A DNA stretch of 64,000 nt from Rhodocyclaceae bacterium (lineage in GTDB: Bacteria > Pseudomonadota > Gammaproteobacteria > Burkholderiales > Rhodocyclaceae), in contig JADJAS010000003.1 of assembly GCA_016704145.1 (NCBI GenBank), positions 121,967 through 185,966 on the forward strand, in the 5' to 3' direction. This document shows positions 1 to 8,087 of this stretch, one piece after another (the first letter of the stretch is position 1; each line of letters starts with the position of its first letter). A program made the translations under genes and the position numbers. The notes under the pieces were generated by a model. That model saw only the letters and a program-made list of their open reading frames with translations, ran no database searches and was not told the DNA's origin.

Positions 1-307
1 TGTTGTATTTCGGCGCGAGCTTCTTGATCAGTGTGTTTTCGAGGATCAGCGCCTCGGCCTCGGAGCGTGTCGCCGTGGTCTCGACGTTCGCCACCTGTTG
101 CAGCATGAGGATGATGCGCGGACTCTGGCCGGTCTTCTGGAAGTAGGACGAAACGCGCTTCTTGAGGTTTTTCGCCTTGCCGACGTAGAGCACGCGGTCA
201 GCGGCGTCGAGCATGCGATAGACGCCCGGCGATTCAGTCAGCGTGGCGAGGAATTCCTTCGCGTCGAACGCTTCAGCCGAGTTCGGTGCGGATATTCCGG
301 AACACAT
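1..307 (-). CDS. uvrC: UvrABC excinuclease subunit C, N-terminal part
   Basis: About 102 codons of the N-terminus are in the window; the gene runs off the left edge. UvrC makes the 3' and 5' incisions in nucleotide excision repair. The visible part is the GIY-YIG nuclease domain: PGVYRM at residues 27-32 and YVGKAKNLKKRV from about residue 41, followed by a conserved stretch ending in ENTLIKKLAPKYN. The only upstream ATG in frame is at 307, so the start overlaps the 3' end of the uracil-DNA glycosylase gene by 35 nt. The first 13 residues before FDAKEFLATL are longer than usual, so a start nearer that block cannot be excluded, but no start codon is present there. Confidence 0.93.
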   Translation of the reverse strand, partial: MCSGISAPNSAEAFDAKEFLATLTESPGVYRMLDAADRVLYVGKAKNLKKRVSSYFQKTGQSPRIILMLQQVANVETTATRSEAEALILENTLIKKLAPKYN

Positions 308-893
308 CGTGAAAGTCAGCCGTGGTGAGACGCCGCGTCTGCGTGTTGTAGCGGCTGCAATGGTAGGAGTCGATCAGCACGCGCCCCTCGGTCAGGGCAT
401 GCCGGGCGCCGTGGCCGAAGGCGCAGGCGCCCTGCTTCATGCCCAGCGCCAGCAGCACCGCCTGGTGCGCGATCTGGCCCAGCGCCAGGATCACGCGCAC
501 GTCTGGCGAGGCGGCGATCTCCTCGGCGAGATGGCGGTTGCAAGTCCTGATCTCGGCCGGTTCCGGCTTGTTCTGCGGCGGCAGGCACTTGACGGCGTTG
601 GTGATGCGGCAATCGATCAGTTCCAGGCCATCGTCGCGCGCCACCGACACCGGGCGGCTGGCCAAGCCGAAGGCATGCAGTGTTTCGTACAGCAGGATGC
701 CGGCATGATCGCCGGTGAACGGCCGGCCGCTGCGGTTGGCGCCATGCATGCCCGGTGCGAGGCCGACGATCAGGAGTCTCGCACGGGGATCGCCGAAAGG
801 CAGCACCGGCCGGGCGTGGTAGCCGGGGTGCTGATGGCGCACTTCGGCCAGGAAACCGGCGAGGCGCGGACATGAGGCGCATTCTTCGAGCAT
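273..893 (-). CDS. Uracil-DNA glycosylase, family 5 (UdgB-like)
   Basis: A 206-residue enzyme that removes uracil and other deaminated bases from DNA to start base excision repair. The motif GLAPGMHGANRSGRPFTGD matches motif A of family 4/5 glycosylases and lacks the polar catalytic residue of family 1, as in UdgB. The second active-site motif reads YHCSRYNTQTRRLT. Cysteines near residue 5 (CASC) and in CLPP...TCNRHL fit the four-cysteine iron-sulfur cluster of these families. The start at 893 gives MLEECASC; another ATG at 911 adds six residues. The gene is divergent from earP with almost no gap and overlaps uvrC, pairing two DNA repair functions. One copy of the 24-bp dispersed element lies inside it. 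Confidence 0.85.
   Translation of the reverse strand: MLEECASCPRLAGFLAEVRHQHPGYHARPVLPFGDPRARLLIVGLAPGMHGANRSGRPFTGDHAGILLYETLHAFGLASRPVSVARDDGLELIDCRITNAVKCLPPQNKPEPAEIRTCNRHLAEEIAASPDVRVILALGQIAHQAVLLALGMKQGACAFGHGARHALTEGRVLIDSYHCSRYNTQTRRLTTADFHDVFRNIRTELG
312..335 (+). repeat. Copy 1 of the 24-bp dispersed element
   Basis: Matches 21 of 24 positions of the consensus (AAAGTCAGCCGT then GGCGGCACGCCG). It lies inside the uracil-DNA glycosylase gene, close to the 3' end. Confidence 0.8.
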
Positions 894-909
894 TGGGCTA
901 GGATACCGC

Positions 910-1965
910 ATGGGGATCAGCTGCGACCTCTTCTGCCGCGTGGTCGACAATCTGGGCGATGCCGGCGTCTGCTGGCGGCTGGCGCGCCAGTTGGCGGTTG
1001 AATTCGGCTGGCAGGTTCGCCTGTGGATCGACGATCCGGCACCGCTCGCCGCGCTGGCGCCGGATCGCGCCGGCGTTGCGGTGGCAGTCCATCGCTGGCA
1101 GGGCGAATTTCCGGACGTCGAAGCCGCGCAGGTCGTCATCGAGGCCTTCGCCTGCGAACTGCCGCCGCGTCATGTCGAGCGCATGGCGGCCCAGCCCCGG
1201 CCACCGGTCTGGATCAACCTCGAATACCTGTCGGCGGAGGACTGGGTGCCGGGCTGTCATGGCCAGCCCTCGCCTCATCCCACCCTGCCACTGCCCAAAC
1301 ATTTCTTCTTTCCGGGATTTGTCGCGGGTACCGGCGGGTTGATCCGGGAGCGGGATGCCGATTTCGGCCAGCGCGGCATTGGCAGTGCTCTGGCGATATC
1401 GATGTTCTGTTACGACAATCCCGCCCTGCCGGCGTTGCTGGACGTCTGGGCAGGCGGTGGTGAACCTGTCGTCTGCCGCGTGACCGACGGCCTGCCGCGC
1501 AAGCAAGTGTCGAGATGGCTCGGCACAGGCTTCGAACCGGGCGAAACAGCGCGGCGTGGCGCGCTGGAACTGACCGCCCTGCCGTTCGTGCCGCAGCCGG
1601 ACTACGACCGATTACTCGGGGCCTGCGACCTGAATTTCGTGCGCGGCGAGGATTCCTTCGTGCGCGCCCAGTGGGCACGACGTCCGTTCGTCTGGCAGGC
1701 GTATTCCCAGGCCGATGGTGCCCACTGGCCGAAGATCGACGCGTTTCTCGCCGTGTATTCAAGCGGACTATCGCCGGGGCGGCGTGCCGCCACGGCTGAC
1801 TTTTTCCGCGCCTGGAACGGCCGGGGCGATGTCGCCGCCGCCTGGCTGGCGTTCCGGGCCGCCCTGCCCGACCTGGCCGGCCACGCCCAGCCGTGGGCCG
1901 CGGAGATCGCAAGTCACGGAAATCTTGCGGAAAATCTAGTGCGTTTCTGCCTCGGGCGGCTATAA
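910..1965 (+). CDS. earP: EF-P arginine rhamnosyltransferase EarP
   Basis: A 351-residue inverting glycosyltransferase (GT104) that transfers rhamnose from dTDP-rhamnose to Arg32 of elongation factor P. The N-terminus carries VVDNLGDAGVCWRLARQL, with Asp13 and Asp17 in the positions of the catalytic aspartates. The C-terminal half has RGEDSFVRAQWA, the nucleotide-sugar site typical of EarP. It sits 43 bp upstream of efp on the same strand, the usual arrangement, and EF-P here has Arg32. A perfect copy of the 24-bp element lies near the 3' end and encodes part of GRRAATADFF. Confidence 0.95.
   Translation: MGISCDLFCRVVDNLGDAGVCWRLARQLAVEFGWQVRLWIDDPAPLAALAPDRAGVAVAVHRWQGEFPDVEAAQVVIEAFACELPPRHVERMAAQPRPPVWINLEYLSAEDWVPGCHGQPSPHPTLPLPKHFFFPGFVAGTGGLIRERDADFGQRGIGSALAISMFCYDNPALPALLDVWAGGGEPVVCRVTDGLPRKQVSRWLGTGFEPGETARRGALELTALPFVPQPDYDRLLGACDLNFVRGEDSFVRAQWARRPFVWQAYSQADGAHWPKIDAFLAVYSSGLSPGRRAATADFFRAWNGRGDVAAAWLAFRAALPDLAGHAQPWAAEIASHGNLAENLVRFCLGRL
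1780..1803 (-). repeat. Copy 2 of the 24-bp dispersed element (perfect match)
   Basis: Matches all 24 consensus positions, in minus orientation, inside the 3' third of earP. Confidence 0.85.
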
Positions 1966-1966
1966 T
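1961..1966 (+). promoter_or_regulatory. Probable -10 box of the efp promoter
   Basis: A perfect TATAAT sits at the stop codon of earP, 43 bp before the efp start. No good -35 hexamer is seen at 16-18 bp spacing. The box suggests efp has its own promoter besides read-through from earP. Confidence 0.45.
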
Positions 1967-2008
1967 CCGCCCCTTTATTTTTCGCCTCCACAGGCTCAGG
2001 CACGCAAC

Positions 2009-2569
2009 ATGAAAACCGCACAGGAACTCCGCTCCGGCAACGTCATCATGGTTGACGGCGCTCCGCTCGTCGTCACCAAGAACGAATACAACAAGTCCGG
2101 CCGCAACGCCGCCGTCGTCAAGTTCAAGTTCAAGAACCTGCTCACCGGCGCGCCTTCCGAGGCCGTCTACAAGGCCGACGATAAGTTCGAGCAAGTGGTT
2201 CCGGACCGCAAGGAATGCACCTACTCCTACTTCGCCGATCCGATGTACGTCTTCATGGACCTTGATTACAACCAGTACGAAGTCGAGGCGGAGAACATGG
2301 AAGACGCCATCCCGTACCTTGAGGACGGCATGCCGGTGGAAGTGGTGTTCTTCGAGGGCAAGGCAATCTCGGTCGAGATGCCGAACTCGGTCGTGCGCGA
2401 GATCGAATACACCGAACCGGCCGTCAAGGGCGACACGTCGGGCAAGGTACTGAAGCCCGCGCGCATCAAGCCCAGCGGTATCGAAGTCATGGTGCCGATC
2501 TTTGTCGCGACCGGCGACAAGATCGAAATCGACACCCGCACGGGCGAGTACAAGAACCGCGTGAAATAA
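2009..2569 (+). CDS. efp: Elongation factor P
   Basis: EF-P (186 residues) binds the ribosome between the P and E sites and relieves stalling at polyproline stretches. The three OB-like domains are complete, with SGRNAAVVKFKFKNLL in domain I and GDKIEIDTRTGEY near the C-terminus. Residue 32 is arginine in NKSGRNA, at the tip that is modified, which fits modification by the EarP encoded immediately upstream rather than by lysyl transfer (EpmA). A strong terminator follows 34 bp after the stop. Confidence 0.97.
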   Translation: MKTAQELRSGNVIMVDGAPLVVTKNEYNKSGRNAAVVKFKFKNLLTGAPSEAVYKADDKFEQVVPDRKECTYSYFADPMYVFMDLDYNQYEVEAENMEDAIPYLEDGMPVEVVFFEGKAISVEMPNSVVREIEYTEPAVKGDTSGKVLKPARIKPSGIEVMVPIFVATGDKIEIDTRTGEYKNRVK

Positions 2570-2603
2570 GCCACCAACCCGGGCGTCGATCTCTCATGAA
2601 CAT

Positions 2604-2631
2604 GGGGCGGCCTTGGCCGCCCCATTTTTTT
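2604..2631 (+). terminator. Rho-independent terminator of efp
   Basis: A perfect 9-bp stem, GGGGCGGCC and GGCCGCCCC separated by TT, is followed by A and seven T residues (2625-2631). Confidence 0.93.
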
Positions 2632-2820
2632 GGTATCGCGGGTACACGACTGACCATTCGGTCAATCGTCAGATTTAGCCAACTTTTTCTAAAGTTTTAC
2701 AAAGCTACGTCGTAAAAATCACTACAGCCAACTCCGGATATGGGAGACTTGGGAGGCTGGGTTCGCCTCGAGGGGGAGGAAGGGCCCGGATTCTCATGAA
2801 CCGAATTGGAGATTGGCCCA
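2632..2820 (+). promoter_or_regulatory. Leader region upstream of the FeeM-like gene
   Basis: This 189-bp gap is AT-rich at first (around 2675-2725) and then strongly purine-rich (about 2745-2785). A 5-bp inverted repeat, GGGCC at 2782-2786 and GGCCC at 2815-2819, would enclose the GGAG ribosome binding site of the next gene. Regulation of translation is only a possibility; no known riboswitch consensus was recognised. Confidence 0.3.
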
Positions 2821-3594
2821 ATGACCATGCAGCTCGCAGCGGAATCGCGTCAGCGCAATGAACGTAACGACCTTAAAACCGCAGTTCGGATTACCGATGA
2901 AAGACTGCCGTTCACGGTCAAGTTGGTGACCACAGAAGAAGAGATGAACAAAGCCGTTTCCATTCGCCACTCCGCCTATGCGCGCCATGTTCCGGATTTC
3001 GCGGAGCAACTCAAGCGCCCGGAAAGTCGCGACTACGAAGACGGGACGGCAATTCTCCTGGCCGAATCCAGGTTGGACGGCACGCCACTGGGCACCATGC
3101 GGATTCAGACCAACCAGTTCGGTCCCCTCGGGCTGGAACAATCCGTCGACTTACCGGACTGGCTGCAATGCATGAGTCTGGCCGAAGCAACCAGACTCGG
3201 AGTCACAGAGGCCCGCGAAGGCCGGGTCGTGAAGACTTTCCTTTTCAAGGCCTACTATCTCTATTGCCTGCATGCCGAAATCGACTGGATGGTGATCACG
3301 GCACGCAAGCCGCTGGATCGCCAATACGATGCATTGCTTTTCCGCGACGTGTTTGGCGCGAGCGAATATATCCCCATGCGCCATGTCGGTAACATGCCGC
3401 ACCGCGTCATGGCGCTCAAGGTGAGCGACGTCGAACCCAGCTGGAGTGTGGTTGGGCATCCCCTCTACAACCTCTTCTTTCATGTCAATCATCCCGATGT
3501 CGACGTTGGTGGCACGCCCGACGACGTTCGCAGATATGGTATGGCGATGCCGTCGCGCGCCACGCATTTCCTGACGGGATTACGTCCCCAATAA
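2821..3594 (+). CDS. FeeM-like N-acyl amino acid synthase / autoinducer-synthase-fold acyltransferase
   Basis: A 257-residue protein of the GNAT-like fold shared by acyl-homoserine lactone synthases and FeeM, which joins a fatty acyl group from acyl-ACP to an amino acid or related amine. Visible family features are SIRHSAYARH near residue 45, the EDGTAILLAESRLDGTPLGTMRI strand pair (here split by charged loops), and EATRLGV around residue 120. The exact product cannot be read from sequence. The ATG at 2821 has GGAG 9 nt upstream; a TTG at 2806 lies too close to that site. It is followed 78 bp later by a membrane GGDEF/EAL protein on the same strand, which hints at co-expression. Confidence 0.7.
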   Translation: MTMQLAAESRQRNERNDLKTAVRITDERLPFTVKLVTTEEEMNKAVSIRHSAYARHVPDFAEQLKRPESRDYEDGTAILLAESRLDGTPLGTMRIQTNQFGPLGLEQSVDLPDWLQCMSLAEATRLGVTEAREGRVVKTFLFKAYYLYCLHAEIDWMVITARKPLDRQYDALLFRDVFGASEYIPMRHVGNMPHRVMALKVSDVEPSWSVVGHPLYNLFFHVNHPDVDVGGTPDDVRRYGMAMPSRATHFLTGLRPQ

Positions 3595-3672
3595 CATGGC
3601 CATGACCGTCTTCGCATCCGCGTGCGTGGCCACCTGCCTCTCCCACCGGGACGGGCGGAGAGCCACGAACGC

Positions 3673-6651
3673 ATGGAACTGCGCAAGACGCTGCTAGGCC
3701 GATTCGGGGCATTCGAGCCGCCGACGATGGAGTCGCTGCTATGCAGCGTTTCCATCGTCGGTATTCCGCTGTTCATCGCGCTGTTCTCGGTGCTCATGTT
3801 GCTGGTCGGAACCCATCACCAACAGGACGCAGGGGGCGCCCGACTGTCATTCTCGGTGCAAGTCGAGCCGGATGACTCGCTCAACGCATTCAGACCGCTC
3901 GCCGCGGACCAGGCCGTACCACTGCTCGACCTTCATGACACACGACGCGCCGAGACGCCGCTCTGGCTGCAATTCACCCTCGCGAGAACGGGCAGTGGCG
4001 AGGGCGATGCTCACCTGATCGAATTTCCCTCGCGTCATGCCCGCTCACTGAGTTGCTGGACCGCCACCGGCGACTTTCTGGGCAGCGTGGATCGAGTGAG
4101 CAGCCAGGGGGCACTGCACCCCGTGAAGTCGGGCTTCTTTCTGGATGGCGTGAATATCGAGGGCGGAACTCGGATCCAGTGTCTCGGTCGCTTTGCCGGC
4201 CCGGCCAAGGTGACTTTGCTGCAATGGACGCATGCGGGCATGGAAGATTCCATTCAGAACTTCCATCGCGAATCCGGCTTGCTCGATGGCGGCCTGATCG
4301 TTCTCTGCCTCTTCATTCTGGTCAGCGCCATCGTCAGCCGGGAATCCATCTACGTCCTGTTCGCGGCCTGGCTGTTCATGAATCTGCGCATGGCGGCGCT
4401 GTCCACTGGTTGGGACATGCAATGGCTGTCCCATACGGTGCCCATCGACTGGTTGTTGCCGATGCGCAAACTGACGATGGCGACCTATTATCTCCTGACC
4501 ATTGCATTGTTCAGCCGCCTGTTCCGCAGCGATATCAACAGAATTGGCGGTTCGGCGCTGCTCGCGATCGTCCAGTGGTCATGCCTGCCTCTACTGCTGC
4601 TGGCCCTGGTCGCCTCCTATGCATCCTTCCTGCCCATCCTTTGGGGCGCAACCGCGTTCGCCATCGTGGTGATGTGTTTTCTCCTCTTCCGGCTCTTCTT
4701 CGTGGCCCAATCGGCCACCGTGTTCTGGTACGGAGGTTCGATCGCCATCGCGCTGTTCGCGAGCGGATATGAAGTCGCGGCGGCGGCGCTCGGATTCGTC
4801 GAATTCATCGGCAAGGTCAACAGCGTTACCGCGGCGCTGGCCTCCGCGCTCATGGCGGCTCTCGCCATCGCCGAACACGTTCATCACGAGCGACTCGAAC
4901 GGATCAAGGCGCAGTCCGAGTTGCGCCATACCTATGAAGCCGCGCCGGTCGGGCTGTTTACACTCGACGAAAAAGGCAACTTCCATCGCTGCAATCCGGC
5001 GCTGCGCGACATGCTCGGCATCAAGGAAGCCTGTTCGGAGATTCGTCACTGGACGGATTATTTCGACGACGCCACCTGGGAGCACTTCCAGCGCGTCGCG
5101 GCCGAGGAAGGTGAACTGGATCTGTCCGGACGCTCCGATGGCACGGCCGCCAACAAGATATTCCACATCAAGGCCGCTTTTGCCGGTGGACGCATCGAAG
5201 GATCGCTGCAGGACATCACAGAGCGCACCCTCGCCCACCAGCGACTCCGCTATCTTGCCGAGTACGACCCGCTCACCAACGCCCTGAATCGCCGCGGCAT
5301 CGAAAAGACCCTCAACGAGGCCGTTCAAGGTCTGGTCAATGGCCGAGCGCTCGCCATTGCCTATATCGATCTCGACAGATTCAAACTGATCAACGACCTG
5401 TATGGCCACACGACGGGCGACGAAGTGCTCAGGATCATCAGCCAGCGCATCGATTCCCATCTGGGCACGCATCAGAAACTGGGGCGGGTTGGTGGCGACG
5501 AGTTCGTCATCGTCTTTCCGGGCACGACCATCCGCCAGGCCACCGATGTTTGTCGCGGCGTGATCGCCAGCATTGAGGACGAACCCTGCCAGATCGAGGA
5601 CAAAGCCTTCCAGGTCAAGTGTTCGATCGGCCTGGTGGACGTGGCCAGCGAATCGATTGCCCAGGATGCCATTTCCATCGCGGATCGCGCCTGCCGTGCA
5701 GCCAAGGGCAGCACGGACAGCCTGGTCGTCTACGAGCGCGATGCCGCCGCCTTCAAGGAACGCGCCGACGAACTCAACATGGTGTCGCGCTTCGGCGTCT
5801 CCCGCGTTCCCGATGGCCTGTTCCTCGAAATGCAACCGATCATGTCGCTGGCCCGTCCCTATGACTCGCATAATTTCGAGGTTCTGCTGCGGCTGCGCGA
5901 ACCCGACGGCACCACCACCCCCGCCGGCAGAATTATCGGCGCCGCCGAAAGCAATGGCCGCATCGCGCTGATCGACCGTTGGGTGCTCGGAGCACTGCTG
6001 CAATGGCTGGCCGAGCATCGCGCCCGCCTGGCCAAGACACGCTTCATTTGCCTTAACCTGAGCGGTGCCTCGCTCAATGACGAACGATTCATTCAGGACG
6101 CTTTCTCCATGCTTGCCGAAGCCGGCAATATCGTCGACTTGCTGTGCTTCGAGATCACCGAAAGCGTGGCGCTCAACGATCTGGGCAACACCAACCGCTT
6201 CATCGACAAAGTGCGCGGCCTGGGCGCAAAAGTAGCGCTCGACGATTTCGGCGCCGGCTATACCTCGTTCTCGTATCTGCGGGAATTGTCGGCGGATGCC
6301 GTGAAGATCGACGGTGCCTTCGTCCGCGACGTCGTCGCTCATCCGGCCAACCTGGCTATCGTCGAGGCCATCGCCGAGCTGTCGCGCAACCTGGGCATGA
6401 AGACGATCGCCGAATGGGCGGAGGACGTCGCCACCGTCGAGGCGCTGACCGAAGTCGGCGTCGATTACGTTCAAGGCTTCGCTGTCGCCCGGCCGCTGGC
6501 CCCCGAACGCATTCTCGCCGCTCAGTCGTCCGCCGAGCTGATCGAGGATCCACAGGTGGCTCGATTCGTCACCGAAAGTATTCTCCACGCCAGCGATCTG
6601 GTGTCCTGGCAGCCGACAGCCGGATCGCGACACTGGCATCGCCCGCATTGA
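3673..6651 (+). CDS. Membrane 7TM-DISM/PAS/GGDEF/EAL protein
   Basis: A 992-residue cyclic-di-GMP signalling protein. In order: one N-terminal membrane segment (about 25-45), a periplasmic sensory domain (about 50-200), seven predicted membrane segments (about 205-400), a PAS domain (from about 417), GGDEF and EAL domains. The GGDEF motif is intact (LGRVGGDEF, residue 607), so diguanylate cyclase activity is likely. The EAL signature reads FEVLLR (residue 736), with EITES, DDFGAGY (residue 857) and VKID retained. EVL is a tolerated variant, but AEWAED replaces the usual AEGVE, so phosphodiesterase activity is uncertain. The ATG at 3673 follows GGAGAG; a GTG at 3622 would add 17 residues. Confidence 0.88.
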   Translation: MELRKTLLGRFGAFEPPTMESLLCSVSIVGIPLFIALFSVLMLLVGTHHQQDAGGARLSFSVQVEPDDSLNAFRPLAADQAVPLLDLHDTRRAETPLWLQFTLARTGSGEGDAHLIEFPSRHARSLSCWTATGDFLGSVDRVSSQGALHPVKSGFFLDGVNIEGGTRIQCLGRFAGPAKVTLLQWTHAGMEDSIQNFHRESGLLDGGLIVLCLFILVSAIVSRESIYVLFAAWLFMNLRMAALSTGWDMQWLSHTVPIDWLLPMRKLTMATYYLLTIALFSRLFRSDINRIGGSALLAIVQWSCLPLLLLALVASYASFLPILWGATAFAIVVMCFLLFRLFFVAQSATVFWYGGSIAIALFASGYEVAAAALGFVEFIGKVNSVTAALASALMAALAIAEHVHHERLERIKAQSELRHTYEAAPVGLFTLDEKGNFHRCNPALRDMLGIKEACSEIRHWTDYFDDATWEHFQRVAAEEGELDLSGRSDGTAANKIFHIKAAFAGGRIEGSLQDITERTLAHQRLRYLAEYDPLTNALNRRGIEKTLNEAVQGLVNGRALAIAYIDLDRFKLINDLYGHTTGDEVLRIISQRIDSHLGTHQKLGRVGGDEFVIVFPGTTIRQATDVCRGVIASIEDEPCQIEDKAFQVKCSIGLVDVASESIAQDAISIADRACRAAKGSTDSLVVYERDAAAFKERADELNMVSRFGVSRVPDGLFLEMQPIMSLARPYDSHNFEVLLRLREPDGTTTPAGRIIGAAESNGRIALIDRWVLGALLQWLAEHRARLAKTRFICLNLSGASLNDERFIQDAFSMLAEAGNIVDLLCFEITESVALNDLGNTNRFIDKVRGLGAKVALDDFGAGYTSFSYLRELSADAVKIDGAFVRDVVAHPANLAIVEAIAELSRNLGMKTIAEWAEDVATVEALTEVGVDYVQGFAVARPLAPERILAAQSSAELIEDPQVARFVTESILHASDLVSWQPTAGSRHWHRPH

Positions 6652-6678
6652 CCGCGGGCAACATAACCGCCAAGGATG

Positions 6679-6704
6679 TCAGGCCCGGTCGGGCTTGGGC
6701 CTGA
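6679..6704. repeat. Inverted repeat at the convergent end of nagZ
   Basis: TCAGGCCC at 6679-6686 pairs with GGGCCTGA at 6697-6704 over a 10-nt loop. It overlaps the last codons of nagZ and lies between two converging genes. It has no T-run, so a terminator role is only possible. Confidence 0.4.
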
Positions 6705-7713
6705 TTCCCGCCAAGCGCTGGATTACCGAACAACCCGCCAGATAAGCCTCCTGGCTCGACATGGTCGTCCAAGACAGTGCTGGCACCGTGGGCAGCAATC
6801 GACCAATGCGCGAAGATCCGATGGGGTCCGTTTCCGGTTTCCAGTTTCGGAGGACTTGCCCGACGGCAGCGGGTGAGTTGCAGATGATCAGCATGTCACA
6901 GCCTGCGCTCCACGCCGCGTCCGCCCGAGCCACCATGTCTCCCGCGAACGCCGCCCCCTCCATCGACAGGTCGTCGCTGAAGATTACGCCATCGAAGCCC
7001 AGTTCGCCGCGCAGTTTGCCGAGCCAGGTCGGCGAGAACCCCGCCGGACGGTGATCCACCCGCGGATAGATCACGTGCGCGGGCATGACGGCGTCGAGCT
7101 TGAGCCGACGGTAGGGAATCAGATCCGGCTCCAGTTCCACCGGGCTGCGTTCGTCGATGGGAATCGCGAGGTGGGAATCCGCCTCCACCCAGCCATGTCC
7201 CGGGAAATGCTTGCCGCAACAGGACATGCCGGCTGCGCGCATGCCGTCGATCAGGGCCCCCGCCAGCGCCGTGACGGCTTCCGGATCGCCGTGAAAGGCG
7301 CGATTGCCAACCACGCCGCTTCTGCCCCAGTCCAGGTCCAGCACCGGCGCGAAGGAGAGATCGACACCGAGTGCGCGCAACTCCGCTGCCATCAGATAAC
7401 CGATGTCATGCGTGCATTGGCACGCGGCGCGCGGCGTTGCTTGCCACCAGCCCCCGAGTTCGCGCATCGCCGGCAGCACGGTAAAACCTTCGCGGAAGCG
7501 TTGCACGCGACCGCCTTCATGATCGACCGCAATCAGCAGCGGTGGATCGCGCAGTCCGTGGATTTCGCTGCAAAGGTCCTGCAACTGGTCTCGCGAAAGG
7601 TAGTTGCGGCTAAACAGGATGACGCCGCCGACCAGGGGATGACACAGGCGTTCGCGCTCGGGGGCCGTCAATTCCGTGCCGGCGATGTCGATCATCAGGG
7701 GGCCGTGGTTCAT
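6679..7713 (-). CDS. nagZ: Beta-N-acetylhexosaminidase NagZ
   Basis: A cytoplasmic glycoside hydrolase family 3 enzyme (344 residues) that cleaves N-acetylglucosamine from anhydromuropeptides during cell wall recycling. Visible motifs are IAVDHEGGRVQRF and the signature KHFPGHGWVEADSH, which holds the catalytic Asp/His loop, plus IFSDDLSMEGA near the C-terminus, which supplies the nucleophilic aspartate. It is the last gene of the long minus-strand array and its start overlaps the stop of acpS by 4 nt. Confidence 0.96.
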   Translation of the reverse strand: MNHGPLMIDIAGTELTAPERERLCHPLVGGVILFSRNYLSRDQLQDLCSEIHGLRDPPLLIAVDHEGGRVQRFREGFTVLPAMRELGGWWQATPRAACQCTHDIGYLMAAELRALGVDLSFAPVLDLDWGRSGVVGNRAFHGDPEAVTALAGALIDGMRAAGMSCCGKHFPGHGWVEADSHLAIPIDERSPVELEPDLIPYRRLKLDAVMPAHVIYPRVDHRPAGFSPTWLGKLRGELGFDGVIFSDDLSMEGAAFAGDMVARADAAWSAGCDMLIICNSPAAVGQVLRNWKPETDPIGSSRIGRLLPTVPALSWTTMSSQEAYLAGCSVIQRLAGIRPKPDRA

Positions 7714-8087
7714 CGTTGCTCCGCAATCACGTAGGCAACCGCGTATTCACGCTCGTCGCTGATGGAAAGATGAACGGTCAGATGCCGCTCGTCGAGCCAG
7801 GCAGCCAGTTCCGGCGAATACGAGAAGTCTGGCTTGCCCAGATCGTCGTGGTCGATGGCAATGGCAGTCAGCAGCACCGGCGCGCGAATGCCTGTCCCGA
7901 GCGCCTTGCCGAGGGCCTCCTTGGCGGCGAAACGCTTGGCCAGGAACCGATCCGGGTGTGCGCTGGCCTGGCATTCTGGAATTTCCATCGGGGCAAGGAT
8001 GCGTCCGAGCGCACGTTCACCGTGGCGATCGCGGAACTGCGCCATGCGCGCCACGGAGACGATGTCCGTGCCGATGCCCTGGATCAC
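7710..8087 (-). CDS. acpS: Holo-[acyl-carrier-protein] synthase
   Basis: AcpS (125 residues) transfers 4'-phosphopantetheine from CoA to the serine of acyl carrier protein. GIGTDIVSVARM at the N-terminus carries the metal-binding Asp, and FLAKRFAAKEALGKALG carries the conserved Glu and Lys residues. It starts with GTG, overlapping the pdxJ stop (GTGA). Its substrate ACP is encoded at 21,674 in the same window. Confidence 0.96.
   Translation of the reverse strand: MIQGIGTDIVSVARMAQFRDRHGERALGRILAPMEIPECQASAHPDRFLAKRFAAKEALGKALGTGIRAPVLLTAIAIDHDDLGKPDFSYSPELAAWLDERHLTVHLSISDEREYAVAYVIAEQR

Noticed and set aside
2632..2820. Cyclic-di-GMP riboswitch before the FeeM-like gene
   Set aside because: The purine-rich leader next to a GGDEF gene suggested it, but the conserved GEMM core could not be matched.
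3496..3519. Copy of the 24-bp element at the 3' end of the FeeM-like gene
   Set aside because: The GTTGGTGGCACGCC half matches but the AAAGTCAG core does not (16 of 24), so it is not counted.
4190..4212. Further copy of the 24-bp element in the GGDEF/EAL gene
   Set aside because: Only GTGACTTTG-type similarity is present; it needs a gap and matches too few positions.
4591..6648. 685-codon minus-strand open frame opposite the GGDEF/EAL gene
   Set aside because: Shadow frame; the plus strand holds intact GGDEF and EAL domains.
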